DNA from: JAUILA01 sp964563925
Lineage (GTDB): Bacteria > Bacteroidota > Bacteroidia > Cytophagales > Cyclobacteriaceae
Direction of reading: 5' to 3'
DNA: 13,632 nucleotides
Assembly (NCBI GenBank): GCA_964563925.1
Contig: CAZLZD010000079.1
Location: forward strand, 1 to 13,632
Part shown: piece by piece, positions 7,500 to 13,632 of the stretch
Numbering within the stretch: position 1 is the first letter of the stretch
Layout: every line of letters starts with the position of its first letter
Made by a program: the position numbers and the translations under genes
Notes under the pieces: model-generated
The model's database searches: none
Seen by the model: only the letters and a program-made list of their open reading frames with translations
What the model was told of the DNA's origin: nothing

Positions 7500-7564
7500 A
7501 GGTCCCGGGTCGACTCCGTCCCCGGCAACGACCGGGGATCATCACGGAGATTACCCGGGATGAC
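7500..7564 (+). repeat. Nested-hairpin repeat element (copy G)
   Basis: The copy starts AGGTCCCGGG and ends CGGGATGAC. Stems are CCCGGGT 7504-7510 with ACCCGGG 7553-7559, CTCCGT 7514-7519 with ACGGAG 7544-7549, and CCCCGG 7520-7525 with CCGGGG 7532-7537. The arms differ from A2 but remain fully paired. It lies 12 bp beyond the stop of the minus-strand DUF4242 gene and could act as that gene's 3' hairpin. Confidence 0.88.
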
Positions 7565-7576
7565 AAGACAGATTAC

Positions 7577-7846
7577 CTACTCAAACGTAGGATCAATGAT
7601 CTCATGGACCTCCATGATCCGGTTGGCCGGGAATCCGCCGCGTTCGGCATGCTCTCTCACGGTCGCCTCATCCTCTGCAATGTGTACACAATAAAGCTTG
7701 TCATCTGCCACATAAGTCTGTATCCAGTGATATGGTTTACCCATATCCTGGACGACATTACAGGATTTGGCGGTTATCGCTGCAAGTTCTTCCCGGGATA
7801 GCTGTCCCGCATTGGGGATTTCGCGCTCAATAATAAATTTTTTCAT
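7577..7846 (-). CDS. DUF4242-type small protein (SCO4226-like)
   Basis: The product is 89 residues from MKKFIIEREIPNAG, with no signal peptide or membrane segment, so it is cytoplasmic. The pattern (N-terminal strand FIIEREIPNAG, helix LSREELAAITAKSC, strand YHWIQTYVADDKLYCVHIAED, helix EATVREHAERGGFP, then I-EVHEIIDP) fits the DUF4242 family, a ferredoxin-like alpha+beta fold. One Streptomyces relative, SCO4226, is described as nickel-binding, but a metal role here is not established. Cys and His residues (Cys29, YHW, CVH, EVHE) could bind a ligand. The gene is alone and divergent from the TPR lipoprotein. Family recognition is from memory of the pattern. Confidence 0.8.
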   Translation of the reverse strand: MKKFIIEREIPNAGQLSREELAAITAKSCNVVQDMGKPYHWIQTYVADDKLYCVHIAEDEATVREHAERGGFPANRIMEVHEIIDPTFE

Positions 7847-8183
7847 GATAGTGGTTGTTGGATTGTTTTGGCAGGAGAATGTACGAAAAAATCAACAGAA
7901 ATCCGACAAGAAATTTCTGTGAGACCGGCAAACGAAGAAGTGTTTATGACATGGTTGGCCTCAGACCCGGAGCAAATGCCCATTCTCAGAAAATCAATTG
8001 CGACTTGTCTGTAACCACCCTATGTATGGCTAAAGAAAAACAAGCAGAATCCGAATACAGCCCATGCCACTAACTCACTCATCCAGAATAGGTTACTGGA
8101 ATATATTTCATTACCTTGTAGTAATTGGCGGTTTGGCTTCCGCATCATTTGGCGACGATCGATTCACCATAACAGGAGGTAGG
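7847..8183. other. Intergenic region without supported gene
   Basis: This is a 337-bp spacer between divergent genes. Small open frames here (for example 7855-8073 plus) have no family-like features and no convincing start. A 10-bp palindrome AGAAATTTCT lies near 7908-7917, and TATATTTC near 8103-8110 is one mismatch from a TAnnTTTG box that could serve the downstream lipoprotein gene. Nothing else is recognised. Confidence 0.5.
8174..8179 (+). promoter_or_regulatory. Shine-Dalgarno AGGAGG deciding start at 8184
   Basis: AGGAGG ends 4 bases before the ATG at 8184. It supports this start over the in-frame ATG at 8064, and the signal peptide begins here as well. It is the only obvious Shine-Dalgarno sequence noticed before a gene in the window. 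Confidence 0.75.
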
Positions 8184-9869
8184 ATGAGGCTTGCACGAAA
8201 GAATTACGGTTTATTCTCCGCAACACTGGGGTTGCTGTTATTCACCGCCGGCTGTAATCAAACCCCTGAGGCAACTACAGACCTGGAATCAATCGGTCTG
8301 CTGCGCGGTGACATTGCGTTGTGCGGCAATCCCGAGTTTGGGGAAATCAGTTTTGCCCTTGCGTGCACGCCCGCCGTGCAGGAATCGTTTGGGCTGGCCC
8401 TGTCACTCCTCCATTCATTCGAATACACCGAAGCGGAAAAAGCATTCGTACAGGTAATTGATCAGGATCCTTCCTGCGTCATGGCCTACTGGGGAGTTGC
8501 CATGAGCAATTTTCATTCGCTCTGGCTGCAGTCCGGCACGGATTACCTTGAAAAAGGAAGCAAGGTACTGGAGGCCGCGGCCGGATTGCCGAAATCCGAA
8601 CGTGAGGCTGATTATATCAATGCCATCGCTGCCTTCTATGATGATTGGGAGAATACGGACCGTACGACGCGGATCAGCAACTTCGAGAAGGCAATGCGCC
8701 AGGTCTATGAAAAGTACGACCAGGACAAGGAAGCGGCCGTATTTTATGCACTCGCTTTGACGGCGTCCGCCGATCCATCAGACCAGACTTTCAAAAAGCA
8801 GATCCGGTCAGCAAAGATCCTGGAATCCATCTTTCCCGATCAGCCCAACCATCCCGGGATTGCCCATTATATTATCCACAACTATGACTACCCCGGGCTG
8901 GCCGAACGGGCACTTCCCACCGCCCGAAGGTATGCGGAGATCGCCCCTTCCTCTGCGCATGCCCAGCACATGCCCTCCCACATCTTCACCCGCCTGGGAC
9001 TGTGGGACGAATCCATCATGTCGAACCTGAATTCCACATCGTCGGCCCTTTGCTACAGTGAAAGTATCGATCCGGAGGCACACTGGGATGAAGAACTGCA
9101 CGGTATCGACTACCTGGTTTACGCCTATCTGCAAACCGGCGACACGCAGAGGGCAATGGAACAATATGAATATCTGAAAACATTTAAGAAGGTATTCCCT
9201 CCAAATTTCAAGATTGCCTACACCGCAGCAGCCGTCCCAACCCGGATTGCCCTGGAAACCAGGGACTGGGCGGCGGCAGCACAATTAGAGCTACCCATGA
9301 TCGGGATTGAATGGGAGAATTTTCCGTGGCAGGAAGCGATCCTTCACTTTGGCCGGGCACTGGGTGCCATTCATTCAAACAACCTGGACGCCGCGAAAAA
9401 AGAGCTGGAAGTTATGGAAGGACTGCGAACCAAACTTCTGACGCAAAAGGATGACTATAAAGCCAATCAGGTTCATATTCAGATTAAAACAACACGCGCA
9501 TGGATCGCATTGGCCGACGGGGAAAGTGAAAAAGCGGTTCAACTAATGACCGAAGCTGCGGAAATGGAGAAGAAAACAGCCAAACACCCGGTCACGCCCG
9601 GTGAGGTGCTGCCGGCAGACGAACTTCTGGGTGACCTCCTGATGGAAGCCGGGGATCCGAACGCTGCACTCAGCGCGTATGAAGACGACCTGGATAGACA
9701 TCCCAACCGCTTCAATGGTGTCTTCGGTGCGGCGGCTGCAGCTGCCGCAGTGCAGGACAGGGCCAGGGCCGTACAGTACTACACCCAGCTCATGGATCTG
9801 ACAAAGAATAATCAGTCAACCCGAAAGGAAATCGCCATGGCTCAGGCATATTTAAAAACAGCGAATTAA
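8184..9869 (+). CDS. TPR-repeat lipoprotein
   Basis: The product is 561 residues from the ATG at 8184. Residues 1-24 are a lipoprotein signal (GLFSATLGLLLFTAGC, Cys24 as lipid anchor), so the mature protein is tethered to a membrane. The rest is helical with TPR-like units: LLHSFEYTEAEKAFVQVIDQDP followed by CVMAYWGVAMSNFHSLW, later YLQTGDTQRAMEQYEYLKTF, LEVMEGLR, ADGESEKAVQLMTEAAEM and LLMEAGDPNAALSAYEDDL near the C-terminus. A His-rich stretch (SSAHAQHMPSHIFTRLGLWDESI) is characteristic of a widespread family of uncharacterised TPR proteins. No enzymatic domain is seen; TPRs usually bind partner proteins. An alternative in-frame start at 8064 would put about 40 residues before the lipoprotein signal and is unlikely. 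Confidence 0.9.
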   Translation: MRLARKNYGLFSATLGLLLFTAGCNQTPEATTDLESIGLLRGDIALCGNPEFGEISFALACTPAVQESFGLALSLLHSFEYTEAEKAFVQVIDQDPSCVMAYWGVAMSNFHSLWLQSGTDYLEKGSKVLEAAAGLPKSEREADYINAIAAFYDDWENTDRTTRISNFEKAMRQVYEKYDQDKEAAVFYALALTASADPSDQTFKKQIRSAKILESIFPDQPNHPGIAHYIIHNYDYPGLAERALPTARRYAEIAPSSAHAQHMPSHIFTRLGLWDESIMSNLNSTSSALCYSESIDPEAHWDEELHGIDYLVYAYLQTGDTQRAMEQYEYLKTFKKVFPPNFKIAYTAAAVPTRIALETRDWAAAAQLELPMIGIEWENFPWQEAILHFGRALGAIHSNNLDAAKKELEVMEGLRTKLLTQKDDYKANQVHIQIKTTRAWIALADGESEKAVQLMTEAAEMEKKTAKHPVTPGEVLPADELLGDLLMEAGDPNAALSAYEDDLDRHPNRFNGVFGAAAAAAAVQDRARAVQYYTQLMDLTKNNQSTRKEIAMAQAYLKTAN

Positions 9870-9891
9870 CCCGGGGAAGATCCCATGGGTT
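9868..9891 (+). terminator. Hairpin after TPR lipoprotein gene
   Basis: AACCC 9868-9872 pairs with GGGTT 9887-9891, and GGGA 9874-9877 pairs with TCCC 9881-9884, starting in the stop codon. There is no T-tract after it, so intrinsic termination is doubtful. It could instead protect the mRNA end. Confidence 0.3.
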
Positions 9892-9893
9892 GC

Positions 9894-10040
9894 TTAGTCT
9901 TCCGCCAATTCCTTCACCTTGTTAAGCGCCTTAGGCCAGGTATTTACCAAAATTCTGGTCCCGCATGAGCCTTCCATCTGGTCCATTGCCCTGCCGGTGG
10001 CTGTTTTTGTGTTATATGTAGTTGTAGCCCCGCCAATGAC
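9894..10040 (-). pseudogene. Possible C-terminal remnant of a lost gene
   Basis: On the minus strand an open stretch ends at a TAA (9894-9896) and reads ...MEGSCGTRILVNTWPKALNKVKELAED. It looks like a normal protein C-terminus with an amphipathic last helix. Reading upstream, the frame is closed by a TAG at 10041-10043, and only a 30-codon frame from the ATG at 9986 could be translated as it stands. Family not identified; the TWPKAL...LKEL ending is loosely like START/AHSA1-type C-terminal helices, which is a weak guess. A small genuine ORF or chance cannot be excluded. Confidence 0.35.
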
Positions 10041-10052
10041 CTACGTAGGTCA
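10037..10052. promoter_or_regulatory. Perfect 16-bp palindrome upstream of mnmH
   Basis: TGACCTACGTAGGTCA is perfectly self-complementary over 16 bases with no loop. It ends 65 bp before the mnmH start, and no T-run follows, so it is more like a dimeric regulator's operator than a terminator. No regulator gene is seen nearby. Confidence 0.4.
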
Positions 10053-10105
10053 GGCTTGAAAGGATCATCCCCATTTCCTGCGACTCATTCTCCTTTTCTT
10101 TTCCT

Positions 10106-10113
10106 TATCTTTA
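10106..10113 (+). promoter_or_regulatory. Putative mnmH -7 box (TATCTTTA)
   Basis: TATCTTTA is one mismatch from TAnnTTTG, and its last base is 5 bases from the ATG at 10118, an arrangement very like that before glnS. No -33 element was recognised. Confidence 0.35.
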
Positions 10114-10117
10114 CATA

Positions 10118-11134
10118 ATGCAATCCCTGGGCATTGATGAATTCCTATTGCGGAGTGACCTTCCGCTGGTCGATGTACGATCGCCCGGGGAATACGCAGC
10201 CGGACATATCCCCGGGGCGGTATCCATCCCCTTATTTGACGACGGGGAACGTGCTCAGGTCGGCACCACCTACACACAGGATTCACCCGAAGCGGCCATC
10301 CGGACAGGTCTCAGCATCGCCGGTAAGAAGATGGAGAAATACATGGAGGCAGTGGATGCCCTCGGGGCCGATGAAATCCGTCTGCACTGCTGGCGGGGCG
10401 GCATGCGCTCGGCATCTATGGCCTGGCTGTTCGACAAGCTGGTAAGCCGGACGTACGTGCTGGAGGGAGGATATAAAGCCTATCGGCAGGCCCTTCATGC
10501 CTATTTCGAAGCACCGCTTAACCTGCATATCCTGACCGGAAACACCGGGTCTGGTAAAACCCGCATTCTCCATGAACTGAAAAATCAGGGACATCAGGTG
10601 ATCGACCTGGAAGGGCTTGCCAATCACCAGGGATCAACATTCGGGTATCAGAAATCCACCGGCCAGCCAACCACGGAACAATTCCAGAATAACCTTTATG
10701 CCGCGTTCCGGGCACTTAACCCCACAGCACCCATATGGGTGGAAGACGAATCCTTCTGTATCGGCTGTGCCTGCATGCCCGAGGAGTTATTCGAACAAAT
10801 GAAGAACAGTCCCCGCTACCTGCTGAAAGTAAAGAAGGACCGCCGGCTGAACAACATTCTCCAGGACTACGGCAAAATGCCAAAACAGAAACTGATTGCA
10901 GCCACGCGTGGCATCGCCCGTAAGCTGGGCAAGCGGCATACCGAAGAAGCGGAGGCACTTATTGGAGAAGGGCACCTTAAAGCCGCTGCTGCCATGCTGC
11001 TGGCCTATTACGATAAACGGTACGCGAAATCACTGGAAAAGAATGAAGATAAAATTGCGGCCGTCATCGAGGTAGGAAACGAAGATGATTCCCAGGTCGC
11101 ACGCACCCTTGCCGAAACCCTGCTGATCAACTAA
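10118..11134 (+). CDS. mnmH: tRNA 2-selenouridine synthase
   Basis: MnmH (SelU/YbbB) replaces sulfur with selenium in 2-thiouridine at the wobble base of certain tRNAs, using selenophosphate and a geranylated intermediate. The 338-residue protein has the expected two parts. The N-terminal rhodanese domain (1 to about 130) contains LVDVRSPGEYAAGHIPGAVSIPLF and the active-site loop LHCWRGGMRS with Cys91. The C-terminal P-loop domain starts with GNTGSGKT (141-148), followed by IDLEGLANHQGSTFG and WVEDES, both typical of the family. E. coli MnmH has 364 residues, so the length is normal. Its substrate supplier selD lies 1.4 kb downstream on the same strand, separated by an opposite-strand gene. 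The start is supported by the rhodanese N-terminus and the upstream -7-like box. Confidence 0.96.
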   Translation: MQSLGIDEFLLRSDLPLVDVRSPGEYAAGHIPGAVSIPLFDDGERAQVGTTYTQDSPEAAIRTGLSIAGKKMEKYMEAVDALGADEIRLHCWRGGMRSASMAWLFDKLVSRTYVLEGGYKAYRQALHAYFEAPLNLHILTGNTGSGKTRILHELKNQGHQVIDLEGLANHQGSTFGYQKSTGQPTTEQFQNNLYAAFRALNPTAPIWVEDESFCIGCACMPEELFEQMKNSPRYLLKVKKDRRLNNILQDYGKMPKQKLIAATRGIARKLGKRHTEEAEALIGEGHLKAAAAMLLAYYDKRYAKSLEKNEDKIAAVIEVGNEDDSQVARTLAETLLIN

Positions 11135-11313
11135 ACCTGACCTATTCAGGCCACTTAACGATTATCCGCCTGTATCCGGTAAGTGCCGGAACGCCTCCAT
11201 CGGTCACCTTCATCCGGTTTTTCCTTTATACATCCATCCTGTGGATACGGTGCATGATTGCCGCCAAGGATTCCCGGGCAAGCACTCATGCCGGGCGTCG
11301 CACGACCGTTACC

Positions 11314-12336
11314 TCATCGGGAAGAATGGTCATTCTCCTTTTTCCCGACTTCCCGCATGAACTTCCGGGTTTCCTCTTCAAGTACTTTCACATGTTCCAG
11401 GTAGTCATCGCCAGGTGTATACGGAGTACCCCGCCGGTACTGATCGCCAAAGGCGTCAAGTAACTCTTCATACGCCCACTGCACATTGTTGCATTCCCTG
11501 AAAGCCTGCCTTATTTCCTCAACCCGTGCCGGGTCGCCAAACAAATCGGCAAAATACTGCTGGGCCTCCCTGTTGCCGCAAAAATTGGATTCCAGGGCCT
11601 CCGAACTTCTGATCCGGTCGCCCATACGCTCAAACCGGTCGACCCGTCTCAATTCCATACTGTTGGTCCGGAGCGTATCCAGCGGCAGGTCAGTATAGTG
11701 GAGCAGCGGCACGTCGATCGATTTCCCGGGCGTATCAAAATAATGGGGTTTAAAAGTCTCCCGCGGGCCGGCTACCTTCAGAAAACGTTCTTCAAGGTCA
11801 CAAGCCGTGACTCCGTAATTCCGGTTGAATTCTTCGATAAGCGGATTTTGTGAGTTGAAACAGCCCTCTCCCGGGATGCCCATCCAGATGATGAGTCCGG
11901 CAGTCCGCTCCGGGTGGTGCTCGGCAATCCAGATGGCCTCCTCCATACCGGGCGTTCGCCCCCAGAAGACAGCGCGGTCGATATCCATGTAATCGAGAAA
12001 ACGCAGGATATCCTCGGCCTGGGTGGCTACATCATACCCGTGATCGGTATCCGAACTCCGCCCGTAACTGCGGCGGATGGGGGCAAGCACCCGGAACTCA
12101 TCCGATAGGTTTTTATAATACTGCAGGTCATCCCGGTAAATGACCGTGTCGTCATGATAGATATGATAATCCTGTATCCAGATCAGCGGCAACCCGTCCC
12201 CGCCAAAATCAAGGTATTCCAGAGTAATATCGCCAAGGTCAGCCATCCGGCTTTCAAACAGCGGGCCTTTCTGGGCAAATAAGGAAACGGAAAATAACAA
12301 GGCCATGACAGGCAGCAGTTGGTACCTTTTTTTCAT
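11314..12336 (-). CDS. Secreted alpha/beta-hydrolase-like protein, altered nucleophile
   Basis: The product is 340 residues. An N-terminal signal peptide (LLPVMALLFSVSLFA, cut near residue 21) directs export. The fold signs are those of alpha/beta hydrolases: LEYLDFGGDGLPLIWIQDYH, then FRVLAPIRRSYGRSSDTDHGYDVATQAEDILRFLDYMD in the pattern before the nucleophile, then RAVFWGRTPGMEEA and HHPERTAGLIIWMG. At the elbow, where GxSxG is expected, the sequence is GRTPG, with Thr128 in the serine position. The usual HG oxyanion motif is replaced by IQDYH, and no clear C-terminal GH-type catalytic histidine is seen. It is therefore probably a non-catalytic or divergent member; that is inference. It is convergent with mnmH and divergent from selD. 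No close subfamily was recognised. Confidence 0.85.
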   Translation of the reverse strand: MKKRYQLLPVMALLFSVSLFAQKGPLFESRMADLGDITLEYLDFGGDGLPLIWIQDYHIYHDDTVIYRDDLQYYKNLSDEFRVLAPIRRSYGRSSDTDHGYDVATQAEDILRFLDYMDIDRAVFWGRTPGMEEAIWIAEHHPERTAGLIIWMGIPGEGCFNSQNPLIEEFNRNYGVTACDLEERFLKVAGPRETFKPHYFDTPGKSIDVPLLHYTDLPLDTLRTNSMELRRVDRFERMGDRIRSSEALESNFCGNREAQQYFADLFGDPARVEEIRQAFRECNNVQWAYEELLDAFGDQYRRGTPYTPGDDYLEHVKVLEEETRKFMREVGKKENDHSSR

Positions 12337-12468
12337 CGGAAAAAGAGTTAGTTCTCGCCGGTGTCAAAGCGAATGATTGATGGAAATTTTCGGAAAAACT
12401 ACTTTAATTTTTTATGGAATCCTAATCCTTGTTCGGCCGTAAAAGCCGGACAGACGTATAGAATTTGC

Positions 12469-12476
12469 TATATTTG
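12469..12476 (+). promoter_or_regulatory. Putative selD -7 box (TATATTTG)
   Basis: TATATTTG matches TAnnTTTG exactly. A start about 7 bases downstream would fall near 12483, where an out-of-frame ATG begins an 11-codon ORF ending in UGA at 12516-12518, overlapping the selD ATG at 12509. No -33 TTTG is evident at the usual distance. Confidence 0.45.
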
Positions 12477-12508
12477 GCCCTCATGCCCGAACCTCTAACG
12501 CCTTGGAT

Positions 12509-13528
12509 ATGTCCGTGAAACTCACTTCCTTCAGTCATGGTGCCGGATGCGGTTGTAAACTCTCGCCGGCAGTACTTTCCGAGATATTGTCCGGTTCGCA
12601 GCAGGAGGCCTTTGCCCACCTGCTGGTCGGTAATGACAAGAAAGACGATGCGGCCGTGATTGACCTCGACGGAGAAACCGCCATCATCAGCACCACCGAT
12701 TTTTTTATGCCGATCGTGGATGACCCGGCAGATTTCGGCGGTATCGCCTCGGTGAATGCCATAAGCGACATATACGCCATGGGAGGTACTCCCCTGATGG
12801 CCATTGCCATCCTGGGCTGGCCGGTCGACAAGATTCCGGTATCCGTAGCCCGTGAGGTCCTGAACGGAGCGCGCAAGGTTTGTACAGAGGCAGGGATTCC
12901 TTTGGCGGGCGGCCATTCGATCGATACGCCGGAGCCCATATTCGGACTGGCGGTTACGGGCAAGGTGCCTAAATTCAAAATCCTGGAGAATGCGAAGGCG
13001 CGGGAGAATGACCTGATTTACCTGACCAAGCCGCTGGGGGTCGGGCTCATCACCACCGCCCAGAAACAGGGCAAGGCACGGGAGACGGACCTGAAAGCAG
13101 CACGCGAACAGATGCTCAAACTGAACAGCGTCGGGTCGCTTTTCTCCACCAAGCCATATGTACATGCGATGACGGATGTAACGGGATTCGGACTTGCAGG
13201 GCATTTACTGGAAATGGCTGAAGGCAGCGGACTAACCGCAGTGATCGACACTATACCAGCCATGGATTGTGCGGAGTATTACCTTTCACTTGGTACTTCT
13301 CCGGGAGGAACCCACCGAAATTGGCAGAGCTATGGTGAACGAATCAAACTGAATGGGGACGATTACCGCCTGGTTGCCGACCCGCAGACCTCGGGCGGGT
13401 TGCTTATCAGCGTCAACCCTGAGAAACAAAAGGATTTCGAAGGATTTATGCAATTACAGGGGTACGATATAAAGCCCTTGGGTAAGTTTCAAAGTAAAGG
13501 GGAAGTTGGGGTTATTATTAACGGCTAA
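12509..13528 (+). CDS. selD: Selenophosphate synthetase
   Basis: SelD makes selenophosphate from selenide and ATP, the selenium donor for MnmH (and for selenocysteine where present). From the ATG at 12509 the protein is 339 residues (E. coli 347). The N-terminal glycine-rich loop SFSHGAGCGCKLSP carries Cys14, Cys16 and Lys17, corresponding to E. coli Cys17, Cys19 and Lys20, so this is the cysteine form. Further family motifs are KKDDAAVIDLDG, STTDFFMPIVDDPADFGGIASVNAISDIYAMGG (ATP and metal aspartates), LAGGHSID, MTDVTGFGLAGHLLEMA and VADPQTSGGLLISV. A TTG at 12503 is in frame two codons upstream, but ATG 12509 (MSVKLTSF) fits family starts better. There is no Shine-Dalgarno. A 28-bp repeat array follows the stop. 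Confidence 0.97.
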   Translation: MSVKLTSFSHGAGCGCKLSPAVLSEILSGSQQEAFAHLLVGNDKKDDAAVIDLDGETAIISTTDFFMPIVDDPADFGGIASVNAISDIYAMGGTPLMAIAILGWPVDKIPVSVAREVLNGARKVCTEAGIPLAGGHSIDTPEPIFGLAVTGKVPKFKILENAKARENDLIYLTKPLGVGLITTAQKQGKARETDLKAAREQMLKLNSVGSLFSTKPYVHAMTDVTGFGLAGHLLEMAEGSGLTAVIDTIPAMDCAEYYLSLGTSPGGTHRNWQSYGERIKLNGDDYRLVADPQTSGGLLISVNPEKQKDFEGFMQLQGYDIKPLGKFQSKGEVGVIING

Positions 13529-13541
13529 GGAGTTAAAATCT

Positions 13542-13632
13542 CGTCATACCGGGCCAACTTTTCGTCATACCGGGTCGATCTCCAACTTTTCGTCATACCG
13601 GGCCAATCTCCAACTTTTCGTCATACCGGGCC
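13542..13632. repeat. 28-bp tandem repeat array at window end
   Basis: Units starting CGTCATACCGGG recur at 13542, 13563, 13591 and 13619. The second and third are 28 bp, the first is a 21-bp deletion form, and the last is cut by the window end. The sequence differs from the array at 4877-5070 but has the same period and a related core (CGTCATACCGGGCC versus CGTCATCCCGGCC). There are no unique spacers. Confidence 0.88.

Noticed and set aside
7855..8073. 72-codon plus-strand frame upstream of the TPR lipoprotein
   Set aside because: No recognisable motif, no ribosome site and no domain-like composition; treated as intergenic.
12422..13204. 260-codon minus-strand frame inside selD
   Set aside because: It is the antisense of the conserved SelD coding sequence.
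1..13632. tRNA, rRNA or riboswitch genes
   Set aside because: No cloverleaf-like, rRNA-like or known riboswitch core was recognised by eye on either strand; a covariance-model scan was not possible.

Overview
The window looks like a draft-assembly scaffold of a Bacteroidota bacterium, possibly of the Balneolales/Rhodothermales/Cytophagales type; that placement is inference. The clues are TAnnTTTG-like promoter boxes just upstream of several start codons, an almost complete lack of Shine-Dalgarno sequences (one clear exception at 8174), and secreted or lipid-anchored TPR proteins. Two runs of exactly 100 N (4924-5023 and 7240-7339) split the window into three contigs, and both gaps lie at or next to repeats.

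Left part (1-4549): a large minus-strand secreted TPR-CHAT protease-like protein has its start at 2885 and leaves the window at position 1 without a stop, so it is easy to miss. It is divergent from a secreted S33 (tripeptidyl/prolyl aminopeptidase-like) alpha/beta hydrolase.

Middle part (4550-7576): glutaminyl-tRNA synthetase (glnS) with an extra C-terminal tail sits between two clusters of repeats. The clusters are made of roughly 47-65 bp elements with nested hairpins and fixed ends (AGGTCCCG...CGGGATGAC). In places they form 77-bp tandem arrays that are inverted on the two sides of glnS. A separate 28-bp tandem array, apparently amplified from one end of the element, surrounds the first gap. 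A second 28-bp array with a related core closes the window after selD.

Right part (7577-13632): a small DUF4242-type protein (minus), a TPR lipoprotein (plus), a short minus-strand coding remnant, mnmH (tRNA 2-selenouridine synthase), a minus-strand secreted alpha/beta-hydrolase-like protein whose nucleophile appears to be threonine, and selD (selenophosphate synthetase). SelD makes the selenophosphate that MnmH uses to turn tRNA 2-thiouridine into 2-selenouridine, so these two form a small selenium module interrupted by the hydrolase gene. No selA, selB or tRNA-Sec is visible here.

The most interesting signal is the nested-hairpin family. Different copies keep the same architecture while stem sequences change on both arms together, and copies cluster at the 3' ends of genes. 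No complete new defence or metabolic system is evident.
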